Assembly (NCBI RefSeq): GCF_025359345.1
Contig: NZ_JANYGQ010000017.1
Location: 1 to 64,000 of the forward strand
Length of the DNA: 64,000 nt
From: Mucilaginibacter sp.
GTDB taxonomy: Bacteria; Bacteroidota; Bacteroidia; Sphingobacteriales; Sphingobacteriaceae
Direction of reading: 5' to 3'
The translations under genes were made by a program, and so were the position numbers. Numbering within the stretch: the stretch's first letter is position 1; each line of letters begins with the position of its first letter. A model generated the notes under the pieces. The model was not told where the DNA came from and did not search any database. It saw nothing but the letters and a program-made list of their open reading frames with translations. Below are positions 27,601 to 36,720 of the stretch, in pieces.

Positions 27601-30600
27601 GGCGACGCCGAGGTTGGTGTACCCTTAACCGTTCCGGTTTTGCTGTTAAAGGTAAGCCCGGCCGGTAATGGCCTGTTTATATAAAAGCCACCGTTGGGAA
27701 CAACCTGGCCAACCGTGTTGTTATTTACATCTGCAACATAAATATTGCCCTTCCCATCAACCGATAAGCCTTCGGGGCCGCTGAGGCCGGTGGTACCTAA
27801 ATTTGTAACAGGAAGCCCGTTGGCTGGTACCCTATAAATTGTGCTGTCGCCCTCGTCAGAAACATATAGGTTGCCTGAGGCATCCACTGCAACCCCGGCT
27901 GGGTAGTTGAACGCCCCTACTATATCGGGAATAACGCCACCCTGCTTAAACTTGAGTACGGCGCCAAAACCACCATCAGAGACATAGATGTAGTCAGCAT
28001 TAGCAGCGATACCGGTTGGAAATGGCAACGCGAAACTGCTGTTAAGCGTTACGGTACTGCCATCAGAAGCTTTTATTTCGTATATGAAACCTGTGGATAA
28101 ATCTGTTGCATAAACGTTGCCTGCTGCGTCCACGGCTACGCTGCTTGGTGACGTTATCGGATCACCTATGCTGGTAACTGTAACGCCGTCAGGAGCTATT
28201 TTTTTAAGGGCACTATTGCCATAATCAGATACATATACAAAGCCTAGGCTGTCTACCGCCACACCAGTGGGGGCGCTAAAACCCGAGCCCCATGGAACCG
28301 GGACACCTCCGCCCGCCGGGATCATTTTTACGGCGTTGTTAAGTGAGTCAGCCACAAATACATTGCCCGATTTGTCGACTGCTGTGCCCCGCGGTGCATT
28401 AAACCCGGAACCGATAAATGTAGGGGTGCTTAAATAAGATGTTTTCGCAATGTAACTGCTTGTCGGCACCAGTGGTGTAATAGCTGTTCCTGCTGTATAA
28501 GTATTTGGAGTATTATAGTTCAAGGTTGGCGGGGGCGGCAATACTACTGCAATATTAACCGTGGCTGGGGCCGCTCCGCCTGCATTATAAGCAAGTACAT
28601 GGTAATTTGTTGCACTGCTTAAAGCAGCAGGGGTGCCGCTGATGACACCTGTTGTATCATTAAAATTTAATCCTTTAGGCAGGATAGTAGCTAAAAAGTA
28701 TCCTCCGGACGGTACAATTTCATATAAAATGCCGGCAGCTGCGTCGGTTACGAATAAATTTCCTGATGGATCAACCGCCACTCCCGAAGGAAATAAAAAG
28801 GTTGACCCGATATCTACAAAATTACTGCTTTTGCCGTCGCCTTTGTAAACCAGTCCGGTTGTATTCGGGATATCCGCATCAGCCACGTATAAGTTACCTT
28901 GAGGGTCGAGCGCGACAGCCGTGGGAAAATTAAAAAAGAATCCAAGATCTTCGGGGCAACCGCAACCAGGACTAACTTTGTATACTGAATTTGCGGCCCC
29001 GTCTGAAACATAGATATTTTGGCCGGTTTTATCAACTGCAATACCTGTTAGGGTATCAAAAGTACCGGATAGCGTAACCGTACTGCCATCGCTTGCCAAT
29101 ATTTTATAAACAGCGCCAGCTCCAGCATCGGCAACGTATACATTGCCTGCACCGTCAATTGCCACGGCAACCGGTGACGTAAAACCAGAGCCGATGCTTG
29201 TTATTGTGAGGCCATCGGCCGACATTTTCTTGACCGCTCCGTTATCAGCATCCGCCACGTATATAAAACCTGCAGCATCAACCGCAACACCCGATGGGCT
29301 GCTAAAACCCGAACCTAGGGTCACCGTTGGGCTGCCATCGGCAGGTACTTTTTTTACCAGGTTGTTGCCTTTGTCGGCCACGTAAATATTGCCCGCAGTG
29401 TCTGACGCTATTCCCAGCGGAGCCGAAAATCCGTTGGCTATAAGCTTATATGGCGCATAACCCGGTGTATCAACGCCGGTGGCCGATGGTACTATGGGGT
29501 CTATAGCAACGCCTAATGTATCCACATTCGGATTAGTATAGCTAAGTACCGGAACGGGAATAGGGGGGTTAACAGCAATGTGAATGGTATCTGAAACGCT
29601 GTTATCGGAGTTATAAGCCGATATAATATAGCTTTTCTCCGCTGTAATAGCTGCGGGCGTGCCGGTGATGACACCTGTTGTATTATTTAAACTTAAGCCT
29701 GCAGGCAATGCCGGGCTTATAAAATAGCCCCCCGTCGGGCTAAATTTGTTTATGCCTGCCGAGCCCTGCAAACCAACATATACATTATACATTGCATCAA
29801 CAGCTACGCCTACAGCGTTAGTCATACCCGAAATTGCCGAAACAGGTGTTCCGCCACCAGGCGGAACCTGGTATATGGTATTAGCGCCCTCATCGTCAAT
29901 ATAAATGTTTCCGCCGCCGTCAACTGCTACGCCTCTGGGGAAGCTAAACCCGGTTGCCAGCTGCACCTGAGGACTGCCGTTTGCAGGTATCTCATACAGG
30001 GCCAGGGTAACGAAATCAACCACGTATACATTGCCGGCAGCGTCCACCGTTATGCCGGAGCCATTATTAATTGTCCCATCGTCTATCCTAACTTTATTAT
30101 TTCCGTCATTTGCCATTTTATATACGCCGCCGCCTATATTGGTTACATAAATATTGCCCAGGGTATCGGCTGCAACACCGAATGGTCGGCTAAAAGTGTT
30201 ATTGATAACCACCGGCGTACCGTACGTTACCGGAGTGCCGCTTGCCGGTATTTTCCATACGGCTGCCTGGTCGGCAACGTAAACATTTCCTGTTTTATCT
30301 ACCGCTACGTTCCCGCTTTGGTTTAAAAACCCCGAACCTATCGTGGTGGTGGTGCTGCCGTCGGCAGTTATTTCTTTAACGTTTCCGAAACCTCCGTCCT
30401 GGTCATTTACATACATATTACCGGCCGCATCCAGTGTTAAGCCGTTTTGAGAGAAGTTTAACCCGGAACCCAGTACTACAGGACTGGTATACGCCGGTGC
30501 AGCTACACCGCTGGCGGATGGCTTTAACAAAATAGTGGTGCCTACATGAAAAGTGTAATTGCTGCTGCTGTAACTAACACTGATGGGTGCGCCTTGTGCA

Positions 30601-30821
30601 GTATTACCCCTGGCATTTTGATCCGCAGGTTTTTTTGCATTTACAAGTGTGGCTTTATGGTTATGGGCTTCAAAGGTAAAGTTTAACTTGCCCCCGTTTT
30701 TCGACGCGGCGAATAACGCGATACCAGTGCACAAAAGGACTACGGTCGCCAGTAAGCCGGGCTTACCAAAGCGACGGTTTGCTGATATTGACTTTTGCAA
30801 TGAAGGTAAATATGTTCTCAT
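24687..30821 (-). CDS. Giant T9SS type B surface protein: four NHL beta-propellers, putative Ig and cadherin-like domains (2044 aa)
   Basis: A hydrophobic segment at about 22-40 (LLATVVLLCTGIALFAA) is the signal peptide. Four NHL-type beta-propeller blocks (about 85-360, 430-700, 793-1033 and 1140-1377) are made of repeats such as GVAVDAAGNVYVADAG. Each block is followed by a putative Ig (He_PIG) domain of the type GYFISPALPAGLSLN..TG-x-I-x-GTP. Five cadherin-like domains follow at about 1440-1933, then a CHU_C sorting domain at 1947-2044 (QNVSPNGDGNSDVLVI). NHL propellers usually bind proteins, carbohydrate or RNA; here they are exported, so a ligand-binding adhesin is likely. It is the first gene of a minus-strand run, and the terminator at 24586 separates it from the next. 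Confidence 0.92.
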   Translation of the reverse strand: MRTYLPSLQKSISANRRFGKPGLLATVVLLCTGIALFAASKNGGKLNFTFEAHNHKATLVNAKKPADQNARGNTAQGAPISVSYSSSNYTFHVGTTILLKPSASGVAAPAYTSPVVLGSGLNFSQNGLTLDAAGNMYVNDQDGGFGNVKEITADGSTTTTIGSGFLNQSGNVAVDKTGNVYVADQAAVWKIPASGTPVTYGTPVVINNTFSRPFGVAADTLGNIYVTNIGGGVYKMANDGNNKVRIDDGTINNGSGITVDAAGNVYVVDFVTLALYEIPANGSPQVQLATGFSFPRGVAVDGGGNIYIDDEGANTIYQVPPGGGTPVSAISGMTNAVGVAVDAMYNVYVGLQGSAGINKFSPTGGYFISPALPAGLSLNNTTGVITGTPAAITAEKSYIISAYNSDNSVSDTIHIAVNPPIPVPVLSYTNPNVDTLGVAIDPIVPSATGVDTPGYAPYKLIANGFSAPLGIASDTAGNIYVADKGNNLVKKVPADGSPTVTLGSGFSSPSGVAVDAAGFIYVADADNGAVKKMSADGLTITSIGSGFTSPVAVAIDGAGNVYVADAGAGAVYKILASDGSTVTLSGTFDTLTGIAVDKTGQNIYVSDGAANSVYKVSPGCGCPEDLGFFFNFPTAVALDPQGNLYVADADIPNTTGLVYKGDGKSSNFVDIGSTFLFPSGVAVDPSGNLFVTDAAAGILYEIVPSGGYFLATILPKGLNFNDTTGVISGTPAALSSATNYHVLAYNAGGAAPATVNIAVVLPPPPTLNYNTPNTYTAGTAITPLVPTSSYIAKTSYLSTPTFIGSGFNAPRGTAVDKSGNVFVADSLNNAVKMIPAGGGVPVPWGSGFSAPTGVAVDSLGFVYVSDYGNSALKKIAPDGVTVTSIGDPITSPSSVAVDAAGNVYATDLSTGFIYEIKASDGSTVTLNSSFALPFPTGIAANADYIYVSDGGFGAVLKFKQGGVIPDIVGAFNYPAGVAVDASGNLYVSDEGDSTIYRVPANGLPVTNLGTTGLSGPEGLSVDGKGNIYVADVNNNTVGQVVPNGGFYINRPLPAGLTFNSKTGTVKGTPTSASPAKDYAVTGYNSAGAVSALFSIEVDLPPPPTLSYTGPNNYTVGAPIVPLIPSSANVSTKAYTAAPTVVSSGPYTFIAGTATDKAGNVYVADAGANTVTKLPAGGGAPVNIGSGFDGPQNVAVDAAGNVYVADAGNSSIKKIPGGTGAPVTIGSGFDYPVGVAVDAAGNVYVADESSGSNGAVYKIPGGSGSPVLLTTDITNPTGIAVDASGNLFVIDAFAGALYELVGGTGTPVTIGPLFNSPEGVTVDNAGNVYVTDTPLGIVDIIPVSGGPVSTAGGLGLPFGIALDGAGNLYVSDANDNTLKKVAPAGGLFISPMLPAGLLFDGTTGTISGTPTITSPATNYTVTGYNPGGNVSAVVNIKVWPINALLTTLKLSPVSPLTQVSGPGYKNFTTSVPNSVATVKVIPTALDATATIMVNGTAVTSGTPSGAIALDAGTNVISTVVTANDGVTTKTYIITITRAASANAALAGVTLSSGALSPAFVTNTTGYTVNVPNATTSITVTPATANNGTVTVNGTPVTSGTQSGPQTLALGPNVIIVEVKSQDGTTIKDYTITVNRAGSANALLTSIKVRPVSALTVVSGPGYQNYTTSVPYTQSGIKVVPTLQDATATITVNGVAVANGATSANVPLLVGDNVINTLVTAQDGHTTKNYIITVTRAQSPNAGLASLRLSNGVLSPVFATGTSTYTASLPNSIASITLTPVTIENGTVTVGGAPVTSGFASAAQPLAVGPNAIDVMVKSQDGSVTKTYTVTVTRAPSALLTTLKLRPVSTLTEVSGPNYKDYTTTVPNSQASVKIIPTAQDPAATITVNGSVVISGALSQAIALNVGDNIVTTTVTATDGISTESYVITVTREAAPGMANLNAKNAEQILNNNLAVHQNVSPNGDGNSDVLVIDGITAFPDNKLQIMSRSGALVYEAKGYDNGTKVFDGHSSTNGKLQQAGTYFYSLEYKDGNEVKRKTGFIVLKY

Positions 30822-31390
30822 TTTTATTAGGGTGATAATAAGTTGGTTGAATAATATAGGTCCCGAAAAAAGGGGTGATTTTTCAGATTGAAACTGATGA
30901 TAAATATACTTTTTATTATTGATGTTTAATTTTTTTGTGCCGGGTTACGCAATAATTTTAGATTATGATCGTTTGTCTCCTCTTGTAAAAAAGCCGTTAA
31001 CAATACGCTAAGGTACCAATCACTTGCGGGCTTTAACAACAATATGGGGTGGACAAATGGTGGACAAATTTGCGTAATAAAACGCCGGAGATTGGTTCCC
31101 GGGAGCCTGCCTGGAGCAGGAAATACGTAAATGATGATATTTTAATGAGACGGTGGGGGCTGTATGCAATATAATAACGATCGGCTGACACCATCTGCAA
31201 TTAATGCAAAAACCGCTTAATTTTTGAATTTAGGCATAAAAACAACCCGACCCTGATAATAATTACGGCCGTTTATTTTCCCCTCCAACCTTTGTAACAA
31301 AAAAATTTCATTTAATTTTCATCTTGATAAAATATTATATTTAAGCTTTCGTTTAGTATCTGTAAACCAAAAAAAATTATAAGAAAGCTT
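30822..31390. other. Divergent intergenic region
   Basis: About 570 bp, AT-rich, between the minus-strand giant gene and the plus-strand 64-aa gene, so it should contain both promoters. A perfect 11-bp tandem duplication (GGTGGACAAAT at 31048-31058 and 31059-31069) is the only clear internal structure. No coding frame or RNA gene is evident. Confidence 0.45.
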
Positions 31391-31585
31391 ATGGATGAAA
31401 CTTTTACAACGACTTTAAATTTGCTGACTGACAAAGCCATGGTGAACGAGGAATTACAGGAGAATCTGGAAGGCGACGAGTTAATGTTTTATCATTCACT
31501 TCGTGCTGATTTGGACCTGCTGAAAAAGAATCCTAAGGTTCAAACAATTCACCACATTCTCGACCATTCGAGGAGCTTACGTTAG
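31391..31585 (+). CDS. Small acidic hypothetical protein (64 aa)
   Basis: An ATG follows an A-rich leader (AAAAAAAATTATAAG), which is typical of Bacteroidetes translation starts. The protein is mostly helical and charged (EELQENLEGDELMFYHSLRADLDLLKKNP), cytoplasmic, with no known motif. A strong hairpin terminator 20 bp after its stop supports it as a real single-gene transcript. The function is unknown. Confidence 0.7.
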   Translation: MDETFTTTLNLLTDKAMVNEELQENLEGDELMFYHSLRADLDLLKKNPKVQTIHHILDHSRSLR

Positions 31586-31604
31586 CAGTACCGTCTGCCT
31601 CACT

Positions 31605-31667
31605 GGTTCACAGGCCATAGCTGTTTTTTATAAAATGGTCTATGGTTTGTGAACCTTTCTATTTTTT
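31605..31667 (+). terminator. Terminator after the 64-aa gene
   Basis: A 16-bp stem with two G-T pairs (31605-31620 GGTTCACAGGCCATAG; 31640-31655 CTATGGTTTGTGAACC) is followed by a T-rich tract. Confidence 0.75.
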
Positions 31668-31684
31668 GGTGGTTCATTTGTTCA

Positions 31685-31877
31685 GTGGTTCATTAGTTCA
31701 ATTGTTCATTAGTTCATTGGGGCAATGTTCAATATAATAGCCAAACCATATCTTTCGTGAAATAAATAATATTCTTTGGCTTTTGTTATAAATTCAAGAC
31801 TATTGTATTTGAATTTGCTACGCCATTCCTGCCTGCAAATACCAATGAACTAATGAATAATTGAACCGATGAACCAT
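31685..31877. repeat. Long imperfect inverted repeat in front of endonuclease III
   Basis: The arms at 31685-31720 and 31842-31877 are 36 nt each with about five mismatches. They consist of iterated GGTTCATTAGTTCA-like words and enclose about 120 nt. The right arm ends 7 nt before the nth start codon. It resembles a palindromic intergenic repeat. Confidence 0.65.
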
Positions 31878-31884
31878 TGAATCA

Positions 31885-32646
31885 ATGACCAGGAAAGAAC
31901 GTTATCAGCACTTCGTAGAATATTTTTCAAAGAACCAGCCCGATGCCGAAACCGAGTTGCATTATGGCAATGCGTTCCAGTTGCTGATGGCTGTTATTCT
32001 TTCGGCACAATGTACCGATAAACGCATTAACCAGGTAACGCCGGCACTATTTGAACGCTTCCCCACGCCCGAATCGCTTGCTGCTTCAACTGCTGATGAA
32101 GTTTTTACTTATATCCGCAGTGTAAGCTATCCTAATAATAAAGCCAAACATTTGGTAGGTATGGCAAAAGTTTTGGTTGAGGTTTTTAAAGGAGAGGTGC
32201 CATCGGCAATAGATGATTTGCAGAAGATGCCCGGGGTAGGGCGGAAAACGGCAAACGTTATTTCGTCGGTGGTGTTTGATGCACCGGCTATAGCTGTGGA
32301 TACGCACGTGTTTAGGGTATCGGCGAGGATTGGGCTCACCAATAAAGCCCGCACTCCCCTGGCAGTTGAAAAGCAACTGGTTGAGTTTTTGCCAAGAGAA
32401 ACACTGGCCGTGGCACATCACTGGCTTATACTGCACGGCCGTTATATATGCGTGGCACGCACACCCAAGTGCGAGATTTGCCCCATCAGCTGGTTTTGCA
32501 AATATTATGAAAGCGCTCATACCGAAACGGCTTTATTGAAGGCGGAAGCTTTGAAGATTAAAAAAGCGAAAGAATTAAAAAAAAGGAACGTATTGAATAA
32601 AATTAGCAAAGAGCTGAAGAAGCGGAGTGTTGATAACAATGATTGA
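31885..32646 (+). CDS. nth: Endonuclease III (DNA glycosylase/AP lyase)
   Basis: A 253-aa protein acting in base excision repair of oxidised pyrimidines. The helix-hairpin-helix is LQKMPGVGRKTANV, with catalytic K121, and the catalytic Asp is D139 in VDTHVFRV. The [4Fe-4S] cluster loop has Cys 189, 196, 199 and 205 in the correct C-x6-C-x2-C-x5-C spacing. A Lys-rich tail of about 35 residues (KKAKELKKRNVLNK) extends beyond the E. coli length of 211 aa, as is common in this phylum. recA follows 136 bp downstream. Confidence 0.95.
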   Translation: MTRKERYQHFVEYFSKNQPDAETELHYGNAFQLLMAVILSAQCTDKRINQVTPALFERFPTPESLAASTADEVFTYIRSVSYPNNKAKHLVGMAKVLVEVFKGEVPSAIDDLQKMPGVGRKTANVISSVVFDAPAIAVDTHVFRVSARIGLTNKARTPLAVEKQLVEFLPRETLAVAHHWLILHGRYICVARTPKCEICPISWFCKYYESAHTETALLKAEALKIKKAKELKKRNVLNKISKELKKRSVDNND

Positions 32647-32756
32647 TTAAGTTGTTTATGTTAGCTAAGTTTATCCTTTGTAACAATGAAAGCTAAGCCA
32701 AATCACCCAATAAAAAATAATTACTAAAAATATTAGCATTTATAAAAAATGTTATT

Positions 32757-32764
32757 TACATTTG
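32757..32764 (+). promoter_or_regulatory. Probable -7 promoter element of recA
   Basis: TACATTTG matches the Bacteroidetes -7 consensus TAnnTTTG and lies 18 bp before the recA ATG. I see no good TTG at -33, so the assignment is moderate. Confidence 0.45.
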
Positions 32765-32782
32765 TTTCATACAATTTTTAAG

Positions 32783-33790
32783 ATGAGCAGTTCAGATAAA
32801 TTAAAAGCATTACAGTTAACATTAGATAAACTGGAAAAATCGTACGGAAAAGGTACCATCATGAAACTGGGTGATTCCGTTATTGAGCCAACCGAAGTTA
32901 TTTCAACAGGTTCTTTGGGTCTTGACATTGCACTTGGTGTTGGCGGTTTGCCAAAAGGCCGTGTGATTGAAATATATGGCCCTGAGTCATCAGGTAAAAC
33001 TACTCTTGCTATACATGCTATTGCCGAATCCCAAAAAAAAGGAGGTATTGCTGCTTTTATTGATGCTGAACATGCGTTCGACCGCTTTTATGCTAAAAAA
33101 TTAGGTGTTGACGTAGAGAATCTGCTGATATCACAACCGGACAACGGTGAGCAGGCCCTCGAAATTGCTGACAACCTTATCCGTTCAGGTGCCATTGATA
33201 TACTGGTTATTGACTCAGTTGCGGCCCTTGTTCCGAAAGCCGAAATTGAAGGCGAGATGGGCGACTCGAAAATGGGCTTGCATGCACGTTTAATGTCGCA
33301 GGCATTGCGTAAGCTTACCGGTACCATCAGCAAAACAGGTTGCTGCTGTATTTTCATCAACCAATTGCGCGATAAAATTGGCGTTATGTTTGGTAACCCC
33401 GAAACTACTACCGGTGGTAATGCGCTTAAGTTTTATGCATCGGTACGTTTGGACGTTCGCCGTATATCACAGATAAAAGATACTGATGAAGTATCAGGTA
33501 ACCGTGTTAAGGTAAAAATTGTAAAAAACAAAGTTGCTCCACCGTTCCGTATAGCAGAATTTGATATTATGTTTGGCGAAGGTATTTCCAAAGCCGGCGA
33601 AATTATTGACCTGGGTGTTGAGCACAACATCATCAAAAAAGCCGGCTCATGGTTTAGCTATGGCGAAACCCGCCTGGGCCAGGGCCGCGATGCCGTTAAG
33701 CAACTGATACTGGATAACCCCGAATTGATGGATGAACTGGAAGGCAAAATAAAGGCGACAGTTACCGGTGACCTTTTGGTGGAGGAATAG
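32783..33790 (+). CDS. recA: Recombinase RecA
   Basis: A 335-aa protein. It is the ATP-dependent DNA strand-exchange protein of homologous recombination and the SOS response. Walker A is GPESSGKTT at residues 66-74. Further signatures are [30 protein letters not shown] and the DNA-binding loop L2 region [22 protein letters not shown]. The ATG at 32783 gives the normal N-terminus ([18 protein letters not shown]); an upstream TTG in frame is not needed and would overlap the -7 element. A hairpin terminator follows at 33850. Confidence 0.98.
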   Translation: MSSSDKLKALQLTLDKLEKSYGKGTIMKLGDSVIEPTEVISTGSLGLDIALGVGGLPKGRVIEIYGPESSGKTTLAIHAIAESQKKGGIAAFIDAEHAFDRFYAKKLGVDVENLLISQPDNGEQALEIADNLIRSGAIDILVIDSVAALVPKAEIEGEMGDSKMGLHARLMSQALRKLTGTISKTGCCCIFINQLRDKIGVMFGNPETTTGGNALKFYASVRLDVRRISQIKDTDEVSGNRVKVKIVKNKVAPPFRIAEFDIMFGEGISKAGEIIDLGVEHNIIKKAGSWFSYGETRLGQGRDAVKQLILDNPELMDELEGKIKATVTGDLLVEE

Positions 33791-33849
33791 TTTTATTTGA
33801 GATTTCACCGATTTGAGAAAGTGATTTCACCGATTGCTTCGATATGAAG

Positions 33850-33878
33850 AAGGCCTTGGCGTTTAGCCGGGGCTTTTT
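33850..33878 (+). terminator. recA terminator
   Basis: A ten-pair stem with G-T pairs (AGGCCTTGGC, loop GTTTA, GCCGGGGCTT) ends in a T-run, 60 bp after the recA stop. Confidence 0.7.
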
Positions 33879-34113
33879 GTTTGGAATTAACGGACTATGC
33901 CGATGCAATACCCTTTTTTTAACTAGAAATTGATGCTACTATCAGTACCTGTACTTACTAAAAAATACTACATATGTGGTATTGACCAGGTCGTTTAATC
34001 AACGGATTTTTGGAGCCAGATAATAAGCAATGACGCGCCACACAGGCGCCACTTTACAGGCAAGGCATATCGTATTAAAAATAAAGCTTCAGCAATAATT
34101 AGGGATTCTGAGG

Positions 34114-34153
34114 TAAGCCAGGGCTGCTCCAAGTGAAGCGGCCCTTGGCTTTT
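34114..34153 (+). terminator. Second hairpin terminator downstream of recA
   Basis: The arms AAGCCAGGGC and GCCCTTGGCTT (one bulged T), with further pairing inside, end in TTTT. No gene is recognised between it and the recA terminator. Confidence 0.55.
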
Positions 34154-34307
34154 AAACTAAGATTAACCGCTGATTTATGTGATTTTTCGCAATTGCTTAT
34201 TTCTTTTAAGGCACTCAAGAGGGCTGCGCCGTTACGTTGATTTCGCTGATTTTGATTGATACTCAATAAGATTTGGAAATCTTAAAATCCCATGAATTCA
34301 AAGAATC

Positions 34308-36590
34308 TTAGTTATAAAGCACATCCCCAGTAATTAACTTTTTATCCATAGTTCCCGGCGCAATCATATAAATACGTATTGCCGGATTACCCCTACGGCG
34401 CGTACCGGGTACAGGGGCAGTATAAAAGTATTTAATCTTTATTTTATGATATCCTTTAAACAGGGATAAAGCTCCTTCGTTATCAGCTATTTTATTATCG
34501 TCGATAAATAATTGGGTGTCATTATAAGCGGCGGCCGAGAAGTTGTACACGCCATCGGCGGGGATAGAAATATAGCCCTCATAAATTATACCCGATGCGG
34601 GTCGCGTTTTTCTAAATTCGCTGGTCTCTAAAGTTTTAGCTATGCCTGCGCTGTCTTTAGGCGCATAATCAAGTTGGTCGGGAGCTGTAAAATTCCCTTT
34701 TATTAATGTGAACTTTAACCCCGCGCTGTTACCGGTATAGTTAGCGGCTGCAACCGGCGCCTGGTTATACATAATGGTACTGGTTGGCAGGCTGCGCCGA
34801 CCCGAAGGTGTTATTACCACGGCTTTGAAAACACGCTTTTCGCCGGCAGGGATATTAAACGTAATTGGCGACTCATATCCCAGGTCGGTATCGACCGGAT
34901 CGCGGCCGTTAAGCGTATAAACAATCCGCGCGCCGGGTACGACGGTTTTCGGCGCCATAGTGAACTGTGCGCCTATCATCATCGTATCAATAACCTCAAA
35001 TGCGGTTGGCACACGGTAGTTGTAGTGCATGGCATCAAGCCGTTCAAAATGTTTGGCCAGGCGTACTTCCGAAAAACTTTGGTAGTCCTTATTCTCAGGC
35101 TTGCTCCATGCAATCTCCGAAAGCGCGAAAATTCGAGGTAAAATCTGGTACTGTAGTTTAGCCACAGTCGGCACAAATTCGGTCCATAAATTTCCCTGTA
35201 GACCCACAATATACTTTCGCTCGTCGGCGGTTAATACCTTTGGGATAGGCTCGTATTTGTAGGTTTCCGAAAATTCAGCATAGCGGCCAAACGATACCGG
35301 CTCCAACGGCGATCGGCTTTGGTAATGATCGAAGTACAGACCGGTTGTTTGGGGCGTCATAATTACATTGTGCTTTTGCTGTGCCGCAGCTATGCCGCCT
35401 TGCTCGCCTGTCCAGCTCATTACTGTGGCGTTTGGTGCAAGCCCGCCTTCCAGTATCTCATCCCAGCCAATAATGCTGCGACCTTTGGAATTGATGAATT
35501 TCTCCATTCGCTGTATAAAATAGCTTTGCAGTTCTTTTTCGTCCTTCAGGTTTAACTGTTTCATCAAAGCCTGGCAAAAAGCCGATTCTTTCCAGGGCTG
35601 TTTGTTGGCTTCATCGCCACCTATATGAATGTACTTGCTGGGGAAGAGCGCCATCACTTCAGTAAGCACGTTTTCTAAAAAAGTAAAGGTTTCTTCCGTT
35701 GGGCAATACAGCCCGTTTGTGCGCGCAGGATTTTTGACGGAAGTATCAGGTGTGCACATCAGCTCGGGGTAAGCGCGCAGTGCAGCATCCGAATGGGCCG
35801 GCATTTCTATTTCGGGCACTATGTTGATATATCTTTCGGCGGCATATTTAACTACATCGCGTATCTCATCCTGGGTATAAAAGCCGGTATAGGGCTGCCC
35901 GTCGGGCCAATCGCGATTAGTGCCGAACATGGTTTGCTGGCGGGTACCACCTATCTCGGTTAACTTCGGATATTTTTTTATTTCGATACGCCAGCCCTGC
36001 CCGTCCACCAGGTGCCAGTGAAAGTTATTAAGCTTGTAAGCCGCCATTAAATCGATAACTTTTTTTACCTGGGCCACATTAAAAAAATGCCGCGACACAT
36101 CCAGCATCATACCCCGGTAGCCAAAACGTGGTTCGTCATTTATTACCATGCAGGGCAGGTTGGCTGCTACAGTTTTATCGACAGGGAAAAGCTGTATTAA
36201 CGTTTGTATTCCATAAAATAAGCCGGCGCCTTTGCCAATGACGGTTATTTTGCGGGGAGTAATGGTTAACTTATATGCTTCGGCAGGCAGTTTATCGGCG
36301 CCGCGCGAAGTAAGTATAACCGAAGTGCCGCCGCTTTTTGTCGTTGGGCTATATTTTATCACTTTGTTAGCTAGTCCGCGGTTATTTACTAGAAAATCTT
36401 TAAACAGCTCAACGGCTTTATCCTTCGGTTTATCAGCCTTTACAACGGTAAGTTTGCCAAAGGTAAAGGTGCCTGTTGCTTTTACAAGCGAAACCGGCGC
36501 AGGGATAAGGCCTTCATAAGGGTCGTTTTGGGCAAGGGCGACATCTACTAAAGAGATAAAAAGGACAAGCGTAAGGGTAAACAGTTTCAT
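34308..36590 (-). CDS. Beta-N-acetylhexosaminidase, GH20 family
   Basis: A 760-aa protein from the ATG at 36590 (MKLFTLTLVLFISL, signal peptide ending ALAQ); an in-frame start 17 codons upstream is less likely. Order: a GH20b N-terminal domain (about 22-150), then a (beta/alpha)8 catalytic domain (about 150-495) with RGMMLDVSRHF, WHLVDGQGWR and the catalytic Asp-Glu pair D326-E327 in HIGGDEANKQ. A chitobiase-type C-terminal beta domain follows, then a PA14/carbohydrate-binding-like segment at about 640-750 (GYISIPADGVYNFSAAAYND). It releases terminal GlcNAc/GalNAc from chitin or glycans in the periplasm or outside the cell. No SusC/SusD pair is next to it. Confidence 0.93.
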   Translation of the reverse strand: MKLFTLTLVLFISLVDVALAQNDPYEGLIPAPVSLVKATGTFTFGKLTVVKADKPKDKAVELFKDFLVNNRGLANKVIKYSPTTKSGGTSVILTSRGADKLPAEAYKLTITPRKITVIGKGAGLFYGIQTLIQLFPVDKTVAANLPCMVINDEPRFGYRGMMLDVSRHFFNVAQVKKVIDLMAAYKLNNFHWHLVDGQGWRIEIKKYPKLTEIGGTRQQTMFGTNRDWPDGQPYTGFYTQDEIRDVVKYAAERYINIVPEIEMPAHSDAALRAYPELMCTPDTSVKNPARTNGLYCPTEETFTFLENVLTEVMALFPSKYIHIGGDEANKQPWKESAFCQALMKQLNLKDEKELQSYFIQRMEKFINSKGRSIIGWDEILEGGLAPNATVMSWTGEQGGIAAAQQKHNVIMTPQTTGLYFDHYQSRSPLEPVSFGRYAEFSETYKYEPIPKVLTADERKYIVGLQGNLWTEFVPTVAKLQYQILPRIFALSEIAWSKPENKDYQSFSEVRLAKHFERLDAMHYNYRVPTAFEVIDTMMIGAQFTMAPKTVVPGARIVYTLNGRDPVDTDLGYESPITFNIPAGEKRVFKAVVITPSGRRSLPTSTIMYNQAPVAAANYTGNSAGLKFTLIKGNFTAPDQLDYAPKDSAGIAKTLETSEFRKTRPASGIIYEGYISIPADGVYNFSAAAYNDTQLFIDDNKIADNEGALSLFKGYHKIKIKYFYTAPVPGTRRRGNPAIRIYMIAPGTMDKKLITGDVLYN

Positions 36591-36720
36591 TAGTTTCAAT
36601 TTAATGTGACGTTTATAAGCAAGTGGCGGCGTGCTATTCAACAGGGGAAAATTAGAATAACTATTTGGCTTTAAATTGTTTTAGGGGTAAATGTAATTAT
36701 ATTATTACAAGGAGTTTGTG

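Larger units (their letters stand above)
33791..34307. other. Convergent intergenic region with two terminator-like hairpins
   Basis: About 517 bp between recA and the GH20 gene. It holds the recA terminator (33850-33878) and a second hairpin with a T-tract (34114-34153). The roughly 235 nt between them has no coding frame and could be a small non-coding RNA or decayed sequence. Confidence 0.4.
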
